A stretch of 64,000 bases of DNA. Origin: Elmis aenea (taxonomy: Eukaryota > Arthropoda > Insecta > Coleoptera > Elmidae). The notes beneath the pieces are model-generated. The model saw only the letters and a program-made list of their open reading frames with translations. It had not been told where the DNA came from and searched no databases. Positions 24,201 through 39,200 of this stretch are shown here, piece by piece; the first letter of the stretch is position 1, and every line of letters starts with the position of its first letter. The position numbers were made by a program, and so were the translations under genes. The stretch spans positions 6,076,868 to 6,140,867 of the forward strand of contig OX393577.1 of the NCBI GenBank assembly GCA_947652605.1. Reading direction: 5' to 3'.

Positions 24201-27200
24201 CTTTGTAAAATAGAACTTTTTATCTATTGAAATATAGTTTCATTCAAGACTGGCATTAATAGCGCACTTGCAAAAAATTATTCAATAACCCTCGGGCATT
24301 AGGTAAATTCTTATAATTTTGCTTGTAAGGCGTTGCTTTTAAAATAACAGCCTTCGCCAACGGCGTCGAGCTATTACCAAGCAACACGTTCTTGTGGCAA
24401 CTAGACAAAATTATTGTGAATTTATCAATGCCCTCAGGTCCTTATTATCCTTAATTAATATAAATAACAACATTTGCTAATAATTTTTTTTTAAAATACA
24501 AAAATCGATTCTGTTTTTAAATGTGGTTTATTATTGTATTAGTGCAAATGAAGAGTGTGTTAGTTCTTGTGCAAGTTGACAAAATTCTAAATTCTTCGCC
24601 ACGCATCTCGATACATTGTTAGGGAATCCGACAAAGTTCTTGGGCTTTCAAATACGGTTTCACATATTGCAATAGAACGGAACTGTTGAAGTTTCACCAT
24701 GCATATGTTTAACGGATAGCATGTGTTGTGTTATTATAATTTTTACACAGGAAATAAACTCATGGTGTTTAGGTTTCTCGAACGTCCTTAAATATACGTT
24801 CAACAACTTGAAGCAATCGACATTTGTTGCCTTTTTTAATCGCTTAGAAAAACTTCTATTAATATGTTAGTCATTGCACGTTTTTTTTAAACCCATTAAT
24901 TAACGACTAATATGTTAAAAGTAAAATGTTTCGGAAAATCCGTGTTTTAGGAAGTATAATTAAGAAGTGGTTAGTATAAAAATAAAACAATGTTAATTAA
25001 GACAAAACGTCTATTGTGTATCAACTAAACAAATATTTGTTGGGCTGTTTTAATTCATGCATAATGAGTAATTATCTTCAGTTTTTTTGGTGTGATTCAT
25101 TTTATTTGCTCGATAACTGTAACAAATAAAAACTTATAGACTAATTAACCTTCAAGATGCAAAAAATAATGTCAATACGACATTTTTAAAATTTTTATTT
25201 ATGTCATCGTATCAAAAATTGTTTATATAAAAATCAAAATTTTAGTTTTGCATAAAAACGAACAATTGTTTATTTGTTATTCTAATGTGTGAAATGGATT
25301 CGTGAATTTTCTGACAAATCTAAATGTGTAATTAATTTAAATTTAGTAAACAATCTGTTACGCAAATTTGTGTACAAATAAAATTAAATCTTAATATTAT
25401 CTCGTTACAAATTTAACAAAATATTTAATAATCTGTTTTAATTAATACGAAATAAGCGAAATTGTTCTTTGAAATGTTTTTTTTACGAATTTAAAAAAGC
25501 GATTGCTATGCAACGTTTCGTTTTGTTTCATTTAAACAGTTGTGTTTTTGTTTTAAGAAATGTTTGAAGTATAATAAATTAAAACTAGGAGAAAGTGTCA
25601 AGATTTCACAGTATGAATCACAACCATTATTGAATGAGACTTAACTTTGGAAAATCGAAAAAGGCTTAAGCAATTTCTTGTGAGAATTAACATTACTCAA
25701 ATAATGAGGAGTTTGTTATTATAGAAAGTTATAAAAAAAGGCTAACATTTTAAAGTGATTAATGACTTGGCAATTTTGATTATGAAAACGATGTAGCTAC
25801 TTAATCTAATTTTTCATCAACCAGTTCTAACAATTCATTGTATGGCTATGACTAACAAGATGTTGAATCGAATTAAAGATAATTGTTTTTGGTCTTCAAG
25901 CTGGTTGTTAGTTTTAAGACAACAATGTAACTAGGTCGGTTTTGAGACTTACATCTCTTCGCCAATAGCTTCCTATTTATCCGCTAGCTGCTAGCAAACG
26001 TAATAAATCGTATGCATTTGCATTGACATTAATGACAGTAGTGGAATTATCGGCAATAATAATAATTATGAAGTAACGTTGTTGCTACTCATGATCTGTT
26101 CAATAAATTAAGCCATAATTAAAAACAAACAATGACTTTAGAAAGCTCCATGCATGTAGAAACGAACATTTCTGTGATTAAGTTTGTGAATTGTATAATG
26201 ATTTGTAAAAATTTCATCCTGATGAATAACAACACCAATTAAGATTAGTATTTCAGTGCACGAATACAGGTAGCATCGTTAATAACAATCCCATTATTAG
26301 CACATTATATACGATTATACACAATGTGTAAGCTTTAATTTAAATTCCCGTTATGGAGTTGACTTGTGAGAACATAATTTAGAAACAGTAGATATAAGTA
26401 ATTTAAATTTTATTTCTCGCATTTTTGTTAAACAGAACTCGTACCCACGTACAGAGTTGAACGACCATAATATGGCAACCACCATGTCCCAGTTAGTCAA
26501 CTCTAATGGGAAAATTTTATCTTCCTTGTGTTTAAATAAATATATTAAAAAAATTGCAAGTTGTATAAAAATTCTTGAATTACTCAGAGTTTTTATATTG
26601 TAAGAAAGTGTGGTTATTTGTGTGATATTTGAAAAACGTTATGCAATTTTGATTTCACTTGCAATGGTATTACGTTTGAAATTGTCTTAAATCAGTACAG
26701 TCCAGTCCCAATTATCTGATGTAATGTTGAGCGAAGGAGTTTCGGATATTCAAACACTCGGATAACATGAAAGGTTTGGTAAATTGTGGTTTACAATGAA
26801 ATAAACGTTTTTTTCTGGGTCCGTTCGGAAATCAGTTGCTTCCGATCAATTTTTAGACTGGAAAATAAATTTTTACCGGCCTAGGTCAGAAAGTAACTCG
26901 TTGCCATGGTAATAACAACTTGTTACGGGACTAGGCCGGAAAGTAGCTGGTGATGCCATGGTGATGAGTTGTTTTGTTGTTTGCGCTGTCAAACAAGCGT
27001 TATTACACCACTAAACGAGATTTCAACTGTAGTTTGTTAATCTATTGTGTAATTATGGATGGCGACGATAGTGATTTTGGTATCAGTGGTGGACGCAGAA
27101 AAAATATTGTACGTAACATACCAGTAAAGTGTCTTTACTGGACTCGTATTCTTTCAGGACTAGCCTACGGCTTGTCCAAAAACCGTCTACTCGTCCAGTA

Positions 27201-30200
27201 AAGTACCACTTTCCGGTCTTGTTACTTAATAACTATTATAACTATTTTTATTTTGATACAGCGGTACTTGATAACAATGAGACTTTAACAAGGGGTATTC
27301 GGATATCTGCAGTTTGAGAAACACTGCTTTACAGTAATAATCCTTCAGATATTGGCAAAAATGTAATTGTTTTTGGTATTTTAATTTGCCACTTTCACCC
27401 AAATGCCTTAAATATTGTTTATATTTACATGCTACAGACTTCTATCCCAGCAAATGTTATATTTTGATACCAAGAAACGTATTCGATTCTTTGTAAAAGG
27501 TAACTAGATTTTGTTAATTAATTAGTCACTGTAAATTTTGACCTAATCTACAAATGTTTACAGTTGACTGCCGGCTGTTCGTAAATTCGATAAATTATTC
27601 TTTAGCACCTCATAAGAAATTTTTATCACTCTGACTTAATAGGCTTAAGGCAATATATATTTTCATAATTTGTCACATCAAATATGCTTCAATGATGTAC
27701 TTAATTATATTCGTTAAGAAATATACATAGTTAAACATGTATTTTTATTAGGTTCTCGCTTAAAATCTACTAATGGCATTTAAGAAAAAAAAGTGAAAAC
27801 TAAAATCTGAAAGTGCAAAAGACAAAAACGGTGTCTCTTCAAAAAACAAAAGAAGGCCGATGTTCAAAAAATAATTTATTGCAACAGGAAGCATAACTTT
27901 ATAGTTATAAATAAACTATTTTAAAGATTTCCATCATTTTCATTTTGTTTTGACATAAATTTCACGCTTTCGAATAAATATTAAATAAAAACAATTATCT
28001 GCATCTTGCAGGTTCCCATTTCAAATAAACTTGTCCTTCAAACTGTTTTTCTTATTACAGAAGTTGAATTGCTTTCTTTATCTAACTTTCTTTATTTGCT
28101 GTATAAGTATTGAATGTCTAGGTTATCTAAGTGTGATCTGTGGTGAAACACAGTACGTGACTTGAGATAAGTTCTTCGTTGACAGATACAGAAACGTCTC
28201 TAATAGACATGTAAAGGACGCTCTGATATCTTGTTAATGTCAATGATGCTTTCAAGATCGTATACATTCGCACTTAAGGCCAAATGACACATATGGTAGC
28301 GTTCATCGATATTGTATCGTCAGTAATTTAATAGAAATTAAAAACTTATTTGTTCATATTGCCCTTCAACTATATTTTTCAACTGGGTGTTATAAAAAAA
28401 AGAGTAAAATTAGAGCAGCTGAGATAAAATAGTTAAGAAGGGCGGGCGAAAGGAGTACAAAAAAAGTATTGAATTAAAAATATTAAAATAAGAGAAGAAT
28501 TAAATACAGAATCCATAGAAGAATTCATAGAACAAAGACAACTTGGGTGGTAGGGACACTTACAAAGTTTGGATACCAGTTAAAAGAATACCTATGGGAA
28601 AGTAAAATGCCAGGTAAAAGGAAAAAGAGGAAGACCAAAGGAAACTTGAACAACGCACTGGGAAAAATCTTAAAGAAAAAAGGGAAAACTTGGGCAGAAG
28701 CAAAGAATCTAGCACAGAATAGAAAGCACTGGAAACATTTTACAAAGAACTAATTTTGGTTGTGTGGAAAAACTCCACCCTTAGACCCTATGGGTAGAAA
28801 GCGAATAGATTATGTATGTATATAAATTGGGAAATTGATTGTTTCAAATATTCAACCTATAAATGTCAGTTATTACTCAAAAAACAAATTTAAATAATCG
28901 TCTATTGCAGTTACGCACCAGTAACGAGCAATAAAATATTTCATTTACCTAGTTACATAAAAATAACTGGAATAAGAACTTATTTGAATTAACGACAGCG
29001 GAGTAAAACGCGTTATTTCCTGCATATTAAACTATTTTGACAGTTACTTAGCCTTTTAACGGTTTAATAGGAATTTTTTCTTCATCGCGCAGTACCAGTT
29101 TGTACATTATTGTAATTCTGCTCGATTTCGAAATGGCGTTATTTCCAGTGCCACGATAATTTTGCTTTATATACTTCAATTTTTTTATGTGGGTGTTGCA
29201 TTACATGGTGTATCGAGTTATTGCACTTGTCGGTAGGTGTAGAAAGCAGTTTGCAAGAGAGCGTGACCCTCGCAACATCGTCGTCACCCGCAGAAAATAA
29301 GTTTAACCGGATTACCTTGTGCACTAGTGGCCACCACTCGCACCCAAAACAAGCGAATGTCAAAGTAAAACGTTGTAAAAGACAAGCTTATTATTATTTT
29401 TATAACGATAATTTGTACGGATAAGGTATTGTTAAACCTAACGGGCATGTCAAGCAAGTAATAATGATTGATGGTTGATAATATATAACAAATAACACTC
29501 CTTAGTCATAATTATTTTAGTTTATGGTGCACATCACTTATAAAAAAAACGTTACTAGGCTTAATGGTAATTTCAGATAATAAATAACATTCACCGTCTA
29601 CTTAAGTACTGTTTATAAGAGAATGTAGTTATATAACAACTGTTTGTGTCTTTTCTATACAGAACCATAACACAGGAACGGTCACAGGGGAGGCCGCGGG
29701 TGCAAGGCACCGGAGTCCAGGAGTATATATGGAGCACTAAAAAGAATATATTACAATATATTTTAAATAACAATTACAACGAAAATTTCCTTCACCTGTC
29801 AAATTTGCTTTTTCAACCAACCACTGATCTTAAATCTTCTAGAGACCACCAATAGGAGCATTATTACACGGTAATAATTTTACATGATCCCCTGTCAGAT
29901 GTTGATCCTGCTATCAAATTTGCGTTTTCGGCCAATAACAAACTCAGATTTCCTAGAAACGATCAATAAACATAATCATACACTGATAATATCCTTTTCG
30001 CAACTAACAGATTTTCATGCGTTATTGGTCGTTTCTAAGAAATCTGAGTTTGTGATTGGTCGTAAATATAAATTTGGAGAGGGAATTAAATATTTTGGTC
30101 TTGATAATTTTTTGACGAATTTCGGCAACCAGTAGCGTTACTTTAATATAGATTAAACCACACCCCTAACGCACCACTCTGACAGTACTCGTAAAATTTG

Positions 30201-33200
30201 ACATAACATACATTTAATTTGACAGGTTGGTTAGGTGAAGGAAATTTTCTGACAAAATATAACTCGTGCATTGCAAATAATCTATAATTTTTGACAAATC
30301 TTCACTCATGCATATATCTACCAAAAACTATCGATAATTTTCAATGCACTTGTTATGTTACTACTGAAAATTCCCTCAATGTAATAACTGAACATCAAAT
30401 ATTAATGACGTTGATATATCCACGCTTTAGGCAAATTGTTGGATAAATCCAAACCAAGAACGTATCTCCTAAAATAATTTGTTTGGCAGATATTGAGATA
30501 ATAATGAAATATCACTTATCTTTTTTTAATATCTTTTGTAAAAATATTAGACCAGTTTCTGAGCTATCGTATATTCATCAGCAGCAATATTATTTATTTA
30601 TATAAAATTCTGCAGATGACCCTCAAAAAAAATATTTTTAATTCAACCTTTTTAAATTACTAAACTTCCTTTCATTGTAATTCTGTTATGAATTGGTAAC
30701 TATCGCGTTTAAGAAATTGTTTCAAAAACGCTCTCATAGATAGTTTTCAGGTTATGGTCTCTCGTCAATTTCACGACAAAATAAAATCCACACACCTGTG
30801 AGAAGCTTTCATCTTTTAAATTTTATTAATGCACTGTTAAAAGAAATGCATACAATGCTTCGGAATATTTATTACTACCTTCACTCGAATCACAATGAGG
30901 ATTGAATTATAATAATTTATTATGATCCAGTTCCTGTTTCCTACTACATACTTACATTAAATTAGTTTAGGTGGTTTAAATGTATATAATTAACGTAATA
31001 AATTTCCTAGCTGCTTTGCTGTATTAATAGAATTATTATTTTGTATTTGTACTTACTTATTTGCCTCATTTCCCAACTTGTTTTACCGTTATGTATGCGC
31101 CAACTGATACGAGAAATATGTAATTAATTTAATAATCTTAAATGATTCACATTTGCTTTGAGCTGTATATGTATGTATATTGTGCAATTATTATTACAAT
31201 GATCTTCATTTATTCAGGATTACATAGCATGATAAACCAACTAATCAGGAATGTTTATAAAAACATATCCTTGTGAGATGAATTAGTGTACTTAACAAAT
31301 AAGCATTTAAACATCTAATAGTTATGCAGAAAATAGATATAATTTTGTGTTATTTACTAATGTATGTAATGTAATTAGCTTAATTTTTATTTTGTGATAA
31401 GCAGGTACTATAATTGCCTTTGAGTTTTTGAATTTAAAGTTCATAATTAATGCTGAAAAATAATAAGTGTTATTTTAACATGTCATGAATGATTCAGCTA
31501 GAAAAAACTGGAAAAAATCAAAGCTGTATCTTTTAGAAAATAATTTATTGTTAAGGTACGTATAGCAGCAAATCTGTTTTTATTTAATAATGATTATTTA
31601 CTGCTAGTTTTTTTATGAAGTGCAGTGTATCACCACAGGCTGGCAATCCGGAATTCAAGGGCTTCCGGGTAATGCACTACTGAATCATATTACCTGCTTA
31701 CCTACAATACCATATAAGATTGGTACACTGGAAAACGATATAAACTGTGAATGTTGCGAACAATTTTGAAAGAACTAAATTGGCTCTCATAGTAGTTTCT
31801 CGAATTACCATATTTATTTTTTATATTTAGCGTAGGGACTGTACTTAGCCAGTACAATAGTCCTAAGGCTCAAGGGTAACTGCTCAATATGTCAATGTTA
31901 GTAACACCCATTAGTCTTTTTTAAAAGTTCCATTAAGTGTGAGTAAATGAACTTAAAAGCTTGAGGATGGATAGGAAATGTCTACATTAAGTGTATTTTT
32001 AAATGGATGAAAATTGCGTATGTTCGCCTGCTTTCAATGAGACGTTCTTTTGAAAAGAGTACAATGTAAATGCTCAAAAAATATTACTGTTTTTTGAAAA
32101 ATTTTGTATCTATAAAAAAGTGCAATTGCTATAAAACGTATTTTTTGCTGTAAAAAATAATAATTGCTATAAAAATAATTAGTTTCCTATAAAACTTAAT
32201 AAAACATAATTTATAATGACTATAAAAATAATGAAATTTGTTTTAAGAAATATAAAAATCCATGAATATTTTTATTTTTGTTATAAAAAATTTGAGCTCA
32301 GGTCAGTTTGGTTTAGGGAAGTTTAGGTTAAGTTAGATCAGGTTTTCAAGTATTTTGATGACACCATTCTTTAAGGAGCTAAGGACGGATCTAAAATCTT
32401 CTTCAATTAAGTTTATATGTTGCATCTGCATGTATACGTTCAGACAGTGTCTAATGCATGTTGCAAAAGCTTTTCGACGACATTAAAAATCTAAATTCTT
32501 TATTAACGTGAAAAAACTGGTATCGTTTATCGTTTTCAAACAGTCTGATTTAACTTTTAATGGCATCACTTAAGTTATGTTTAGATAAGTTTGAAAGCTT
32601 ATTCTGATTATGTGGAAGATCAGATCGATATAAAGTAGCTTACTTCACTGTTTTCAGAGTTGAACACTAAACTAATACCTGAATCACACTGAGGTCCGTA
32701 TTGTTATGTATTGCAAAAATTGCACTTTTTATGAAGTTTTTATCTTTTTTTTAATAGCAAATTAAAATATTTATTATAACATATACATTCAATTTTATAT
32801 TAAATATTCATAATTTTTACTATTTTTTTAAATTGCAAAACATAATTTATTTACAGCAGTTTATTACAAGCCTTTTAAAAATAAAAAGAAAGAAAATGTT
32901 TATTAAAAATAATATCTTTCCACGTACATACAAAAACCATTTGTGAAACTATTATACTACTGCAAGTACTTCAAAACGCTAATAACTTTTAAGAAATTGT
33001 TAGGCTCATTTTATTCATACACCACGTGCATATAAAGTTTTATTTTATAATTTTTACTCAGTAAATAAAAACTTGTTAAAAGTTCTGCTAAGTTCGCTTT
33101 AAATTAGATATTTTATAAAAGTTAACTCGACCCAGTTACTTTATGTTAAAATTCTGGTTTGGGAAATTTTACCTGGTGCTGTGATATTTGTTGACATACT

Positions 33201-36200
33201 TTTTTATTCTCTTGTTTAAAACTTGATTAGATTTAAGTCACGTTGCATTTTACTGAGTAATGTTATAAATGTGGATTAAGACATACATTTTGTTAGGTTG
33301 TTAGCAATATGTAGTAAGATGAATTTGAGTTTCAGACAACGCGCATGTATTCAGAAATGATTTCTCCAAGGCATAATCTTATTTATAGGCTACCAAGTTG
33401 TAGGCTAGTATTTTAAATTTGTTAACTATATTTCACCGTCACAATATGTTAATATTTGAAGCTAAGCGGTGAAAATGTTTGATTTCTGTTTTATTAATCA
33501 ATCATACATTTTTAAAAGACGAAAAGTAATGATTACGATTTTTTTCGATGCGTATAATAAATTTGTTTTCAGGCATATAGTATCCCATTTTTAAAGCTAT
33601 ATATTTGCTCGATTTCAACATATTTTAGAATAAGAAAGAAGTTTTTTTCCTTAACTAGATGTTTGGCAATAACTTATTTTAGATCTAGAACAGATTTCAG
33701 TTAATATCAATGTAAAAAAAAGGAGACAAAATACAACTGAATAATTAATCTGTATACATTTGTAATACAAGATAATTATTTATCCGTATCCTATATCCTT
33801 AATTAAAGACGATGATATTAAGTTTCTTGCGTACATTACTGTGTACAAATAAAAAGTGTGTTATTATAACTGAACAATATTTATCGCTATTTTAATATAC
33901 TTCGAACCAATCCCAAATATAAGTAAAGTAGTCATTAAATCGTAACTACCTGCTGTAAACGTAAGTACGTATCTAAAAAAATTATTATTCTATAAAAAAA
34001 AACGCTATCTTAATTTAGGTTTACAGTGTGACTAAAACCGTTTTTTGTATAACTTAATAATCTGCTTGAACTAGTTGGTTGACTTAGTATAATAATAAAA
34101 ACATACTGAAATAAATCGTATGTAAAAAAAATTGTATCGACTTAAACTTTTGTAGATCAATGACCAGCTTTCTCACGTGTTTTTGCAATTGTTTTTATTT
34201 TGTGATAATTAAAACAGAAATGAATTAAGTTGTTTATTTAATTGATACCGTTTATAATAATCGTATCCTTGCCATTCATTAACAATAAAACAGAACCGGG
34301 TTAGTGTTCTTATGTATTATCAAAGTCACAATATTCCAATGCATTCTTGGGCTAGATTAATCTTGTTTATATACCGTTCATATGTTGTTGCTAAATAATA
34401 AAAAAAATTGTAAACAAGACACGTTTTCCTATTGCACCTAACGTGATTTCCTAGTTTATTTAAATGATGAGTATTTATGTAATTAAGTTATGGAAATTAA
34501 AAACTAATTTAAAAAATGTATACAATAATAAGAAATTTATGTCATCAGGTGAAAGTCACATAATAATATCATAAATTGTACAAAAACACTTTTATTGTCA
34601 TTTTTAGCGTAATGACAATAAGTAATTTGTTTGTATAACTTCTTTGTATTGCGACATTGTAATTAAAGTGAAAAGATCCCAGAGTTAAGTTGGATGTTTC
34701 TATGTTAGAGCCGCAAATATGGTACGTTACTACAGGTAAAGACAGAAATGAATTAATGGATGGAGTCGATAAATAACTTTACCCATCGTACGCCTATGCA
34801 GCTGTTAAAAGTTTCACTATGCCTTCAGGCAAAGAAATGTGTTCGTCATTACGATTTTGAAAGACTTGAACAGGTTACTTATTCAAATGATTGTAGTCAA
34901 AGGTCAAATTCACCGGAAAGTACAATAATTGCTATTAGCATTGAAAAATCCAATCATTTAAATATTATTCTGGGGTCAATTAAAGTTGTGAAACGTACAA
35001 TTTTCTTTGCGATAAAAACATTGTCGTTAAAATACTAAACCTTATTCGTCAACTAAAATTTAATTTAAAATAGATTTGATTGACATAGTTTATTACATAG
35101 GTACCTATATCCCCTATTGACAAATTTTAAATGGAAGATATGCAAGGTCGGTAAAATAAGTTAAAAATTATCTGTTTTAACGAGCTTAGTGATGGTTTTA
35201 CTTAAATTAAAATCCCTATACACGTGCGTATTTCCGTAATTGCTTTACAACTCGTGTTATGTAGCTTACTTTTTCTACGATCACATAATATCTACGATTT
35301 TAACAGTTTTTTGGCTAATGTACATGTAATTACGTTGTCTTGTCAATTTTGACGTAAGCCTACTTTGACATTTCTAGACAAGTGTGCGTTTTGCTTACCG
35401 TGCGTTATAACTCACTTACTAGGCATGCAGGAAGTGTTTGGCGTGAGTCTACTTTGATCATTCCTTTTTAAAAAACTGTGCTTTTTGCTTACCGTGCGTA
35501 AGGACCCACTCACTATGCATGCAGGCTGTACGGTAAGAGTTATTTACATTAGTGTTCGTAGAAAAAATTATTAGTCCATCAACCACCTTGTATGTGACTA
35601 GTAGTTTTCTATTTACCAGTAAGGACTCAATGTTAGACTTAGCTTGGCTGGTAATGTCTCAACAATCGCTTTATGAAACAATACACTTCGCAACTTGTGT
35701 TACAAATAACAAGTAAGTGATTTATTTTCACATCCTCCTTGCTCATTATTATTACATGCATGTTAACAAGAAAGTAAAGATCGCCATATTTAGACAGTTA
35801 TAAACAACAGACAACCCTGATGTAAATGCCAATGGCACTGGCATTTAACAACCGATCAAGCTTATGTAATCATCGGTTCAAGAAACTTCATATACGCTCG
35901 GTGCGAGCATTATTAATGCAATCCTAAACAGTGCAGTCTCTGACGCAACTAGCTTAAAAAAATAAAAGGATATAAATAATCATTAAATAGTATTATATAA
36001 ATTGCTTCCGTGTTAAAGCATGAACATTTCGTTAGATTATAATTTAAGCGAGACGGTTTAAACAATACATTGTTGTTTTTAAATATTAAACATGTAAATA
36101 AATATTTTGATTATTTAGTTGTTTCATTTATCATTATAAATTAGCTGAATTAAAAATCATTTAATTCTACAAAAACCATCTTGTGCTGATCGTTTTCTAT

Positions 36201-39200
36201 ACTTTTATTAGCTTTTGAGCACCAAAGTTTTTATTTTTCAACGCATTTTTACATATAAAAATATGTAAAAAGTTAAACTTATCAGCTAACCAATTTAACT
36301 GTAAAATTTGACTAAGTCAACAGAAACAATAATCATGATCTAGATTTTATGTGAGTGGTTGTTTATACAAATTTGCAAGTCGATCCCGTTGTCTGACCCA
36401 ACAACCACCTACACTAAAGTGATGTCATATTTGATTTCGATGTGTGACAATGGCGTCCAAGACACAATGTGTTCTACAAAACCTGAGTAATGTCTATTCT
36501 AGAAGAACTTTGATCGATTTCATGTGAATATAACACTAACTTACACATTATAACCTTGAACTTTTAGACTTGAAATATTTAATAGATTTACCGCACCTCA
36601 ATGTTCTACACTAAGCAAACGTATTTATTTAGTTATAAATAAAAGTAGCACCGCTTAATAAACGTATATAATTTGTCGGTGCGTTAATAGTAGACTGTAA
36701 TTTAAAAAATTAACAAACTGTATCAATTAGTATCAGTAGGTTTCTTGATGTCGGCAATTCAAGGGTAAATACTAATAATCTAGTTTACAGTTAATTTGAA
36801 AAATCAGACTATGAATTGTTTTAGAGCCTAAATAAAGATATTCTTAATTTAATACCTTATAATCTAGAGCTGTAGCCTTAGATTATTTCTTGATAAATAT
36901 AATATTTAGAGAACAATAATTGTTTTATGTAACTATTAAACACAAATACAAGTATAGCAACTAAAATTAATTAAAAACACATTCTTAAATTTTGATTTTT
37001 TCATGGAAAATAATATTGCGCCTAAAATAGATAAATACAAAGACCGTCAAACTAAAAATGTTTTTATTTAGTGCTGTTCATATTACAATATAATATTCAA
37101 AATAAATGTCGTCTGCCAATATTAATTGAATAGCAGTTTTTTTTCGCTCATATTTTTAAAAAAATTAAACCCTAATAGATTTTATAACATTGCAATATAG
37201 TCTTTGAGACCAATGAGCAGTTTAATTCTAGCCTAAATTAATAATGTTCAAACTTAGCCTAAGGTTTACCCAACAGTAGTCCTTAGTTGGCTCATATTTA
37301 AGTAGGTACACTAATTATTCTTAACGTGCACACTACCGCACAGTCACGGCGGCTTCTGAACTCAAAAGGTTTAACCCTTTTAAGTCTTCTTACTAATCCT
37401 GTGGTGTCCAGGAGCTGGAACGTCTCGACGTTTACGTGTTGATGGGGCCTTTCTTCGTGGCGCTTGGCAAACCTTTTAATGGTGTTGGTTACAGTGTCCA
37501 TCTTGAGGTCCCGATGTATATCACTATTTCTGTAATACCAAGGTGCATCAACGATGTTCCTTAGTGTTTTGTTCTGGAGTCTCTGGATGATCTGAATGTT
37601 ACTCTGTTTGGTGTATTCCCATAGCTGTATCCCATATGTCCATACAGGCTTTAAAATTTGCTGCAAAAGTTTATTATGTAGGGACAGAGAGGAATTCCTC
37701 CCAATTAGCCAGTGCTTTTTTTTATATTTGATACCTATTTCTTCCCTTTTTTGCTCGACATGAGCCCTCCAGCGTAGCTTAGCGTCCAGTGTCCTAGCTA
37801 AGTATTTTGCTGTGTTGGAGTATGGTATTTGCTTACTGTTTAAGTTGATTGGTGCATGTACAATTCTCTTGTTGGTAAAATTGACATGTACTGCCTTAGT
37901 TTCATTTAACTTTATACGCCATGTTTTTGTCCAGTTGTTGATCTGATGATTGACAGTTGCTTGTAATTTCTCGGATCTCGGATGATTCTATATTGTTTCT
38001 TCCTACTGCTACTATAGCAAAGGTCGCTATAGTACTGTTTTCTAACTTTGAAATATCACAAGTATACAATAGGTATAGAACCTGACCTAGCACGCTTCCT
38101 TGTGGAACCTCTGTTTTAATTTGTTTAAGTTCTGGATAAGATTCTTTTTGCTTTATTCTGAAGCGTTTTTTTCAAATAAACCAAAAGCCAGTTCCTTTTA
38201 GACCAAAAATGAAAAGAATAGACGAACATCACTTAACACAGGAAAATAATAATTAAAATGTAATATAAGCTAAGCTTCTACTTATCGAAATATAAGCTGA
38301 TGCGCTTTTATTTGTAACACACGTCATATTATTGTTCTTCCTTGGTTCCTTTTAGTAAGTCATTATACAATAAAATGAAAACAAATCTTAATTCCAAACT
38401 TTTTTACTATTGGTCTCTAAATTGATTAGAATCAACATCTGTTTGTCTGTTTGATACTTTAAAGAAATAAGATTTTAGTCAATTGGTTTTATAACTTTCT
38501 ATTAGTTGTAACTTTAAGTGTCGCTTACTCTAAGTATCAAAAAATCTTTTTGTAAGAGTGACTGGACTGTCTCGATTTAAATTTAATCAGTCGATTTACA
38601 AACTAATTTAAAAGTGAGTAAAGAAATTGCGGAAATGATGGACTATAAGAGAAGCAATTTATCAAACCGTGTTTAATAATTCATCAATCTGGAAGTAATT
38701 TAAATCGGGGTCCTTTTTTAAAACCGCAAATCCGTGCAGACCGTAGACCGAGTTTCTTTTGTTTCATAAGCACAATATCAATTTTTTACATCTTAAGTTA
38801 GCAAACATCGTAGTTTAACAAAATTTTAAGATCTGCCAAAGCGTTTTTTATTATTAATTCAAGGGCAATGTTGCAAGAAATTTAATTTAATTTGGTTGCT
38901 AAAATTTAGAACAATTTCATATTTGTGAATGCTAAATAGATTTAATAATAAACAAACAAATAAATCACTGTCTTGCATTTTATTCATATTGTATAACAAT
39001 ACGCGTATAAGGATATATTATGTAATAATTTCAATCTTTGAAAAAACTTAGGCTGTACTTGAAGGTTAGATTTTAAATTCCACATTATACGTGCACGACA
39101 GATGTAGTAAAAACAAGTGCACGATCATTTCTAAAAACGAATCGTAAGTTTCGAGAAGTTTGTTACAAATTGCATTTATTTTTGCTCGGAAATTTTGTTT

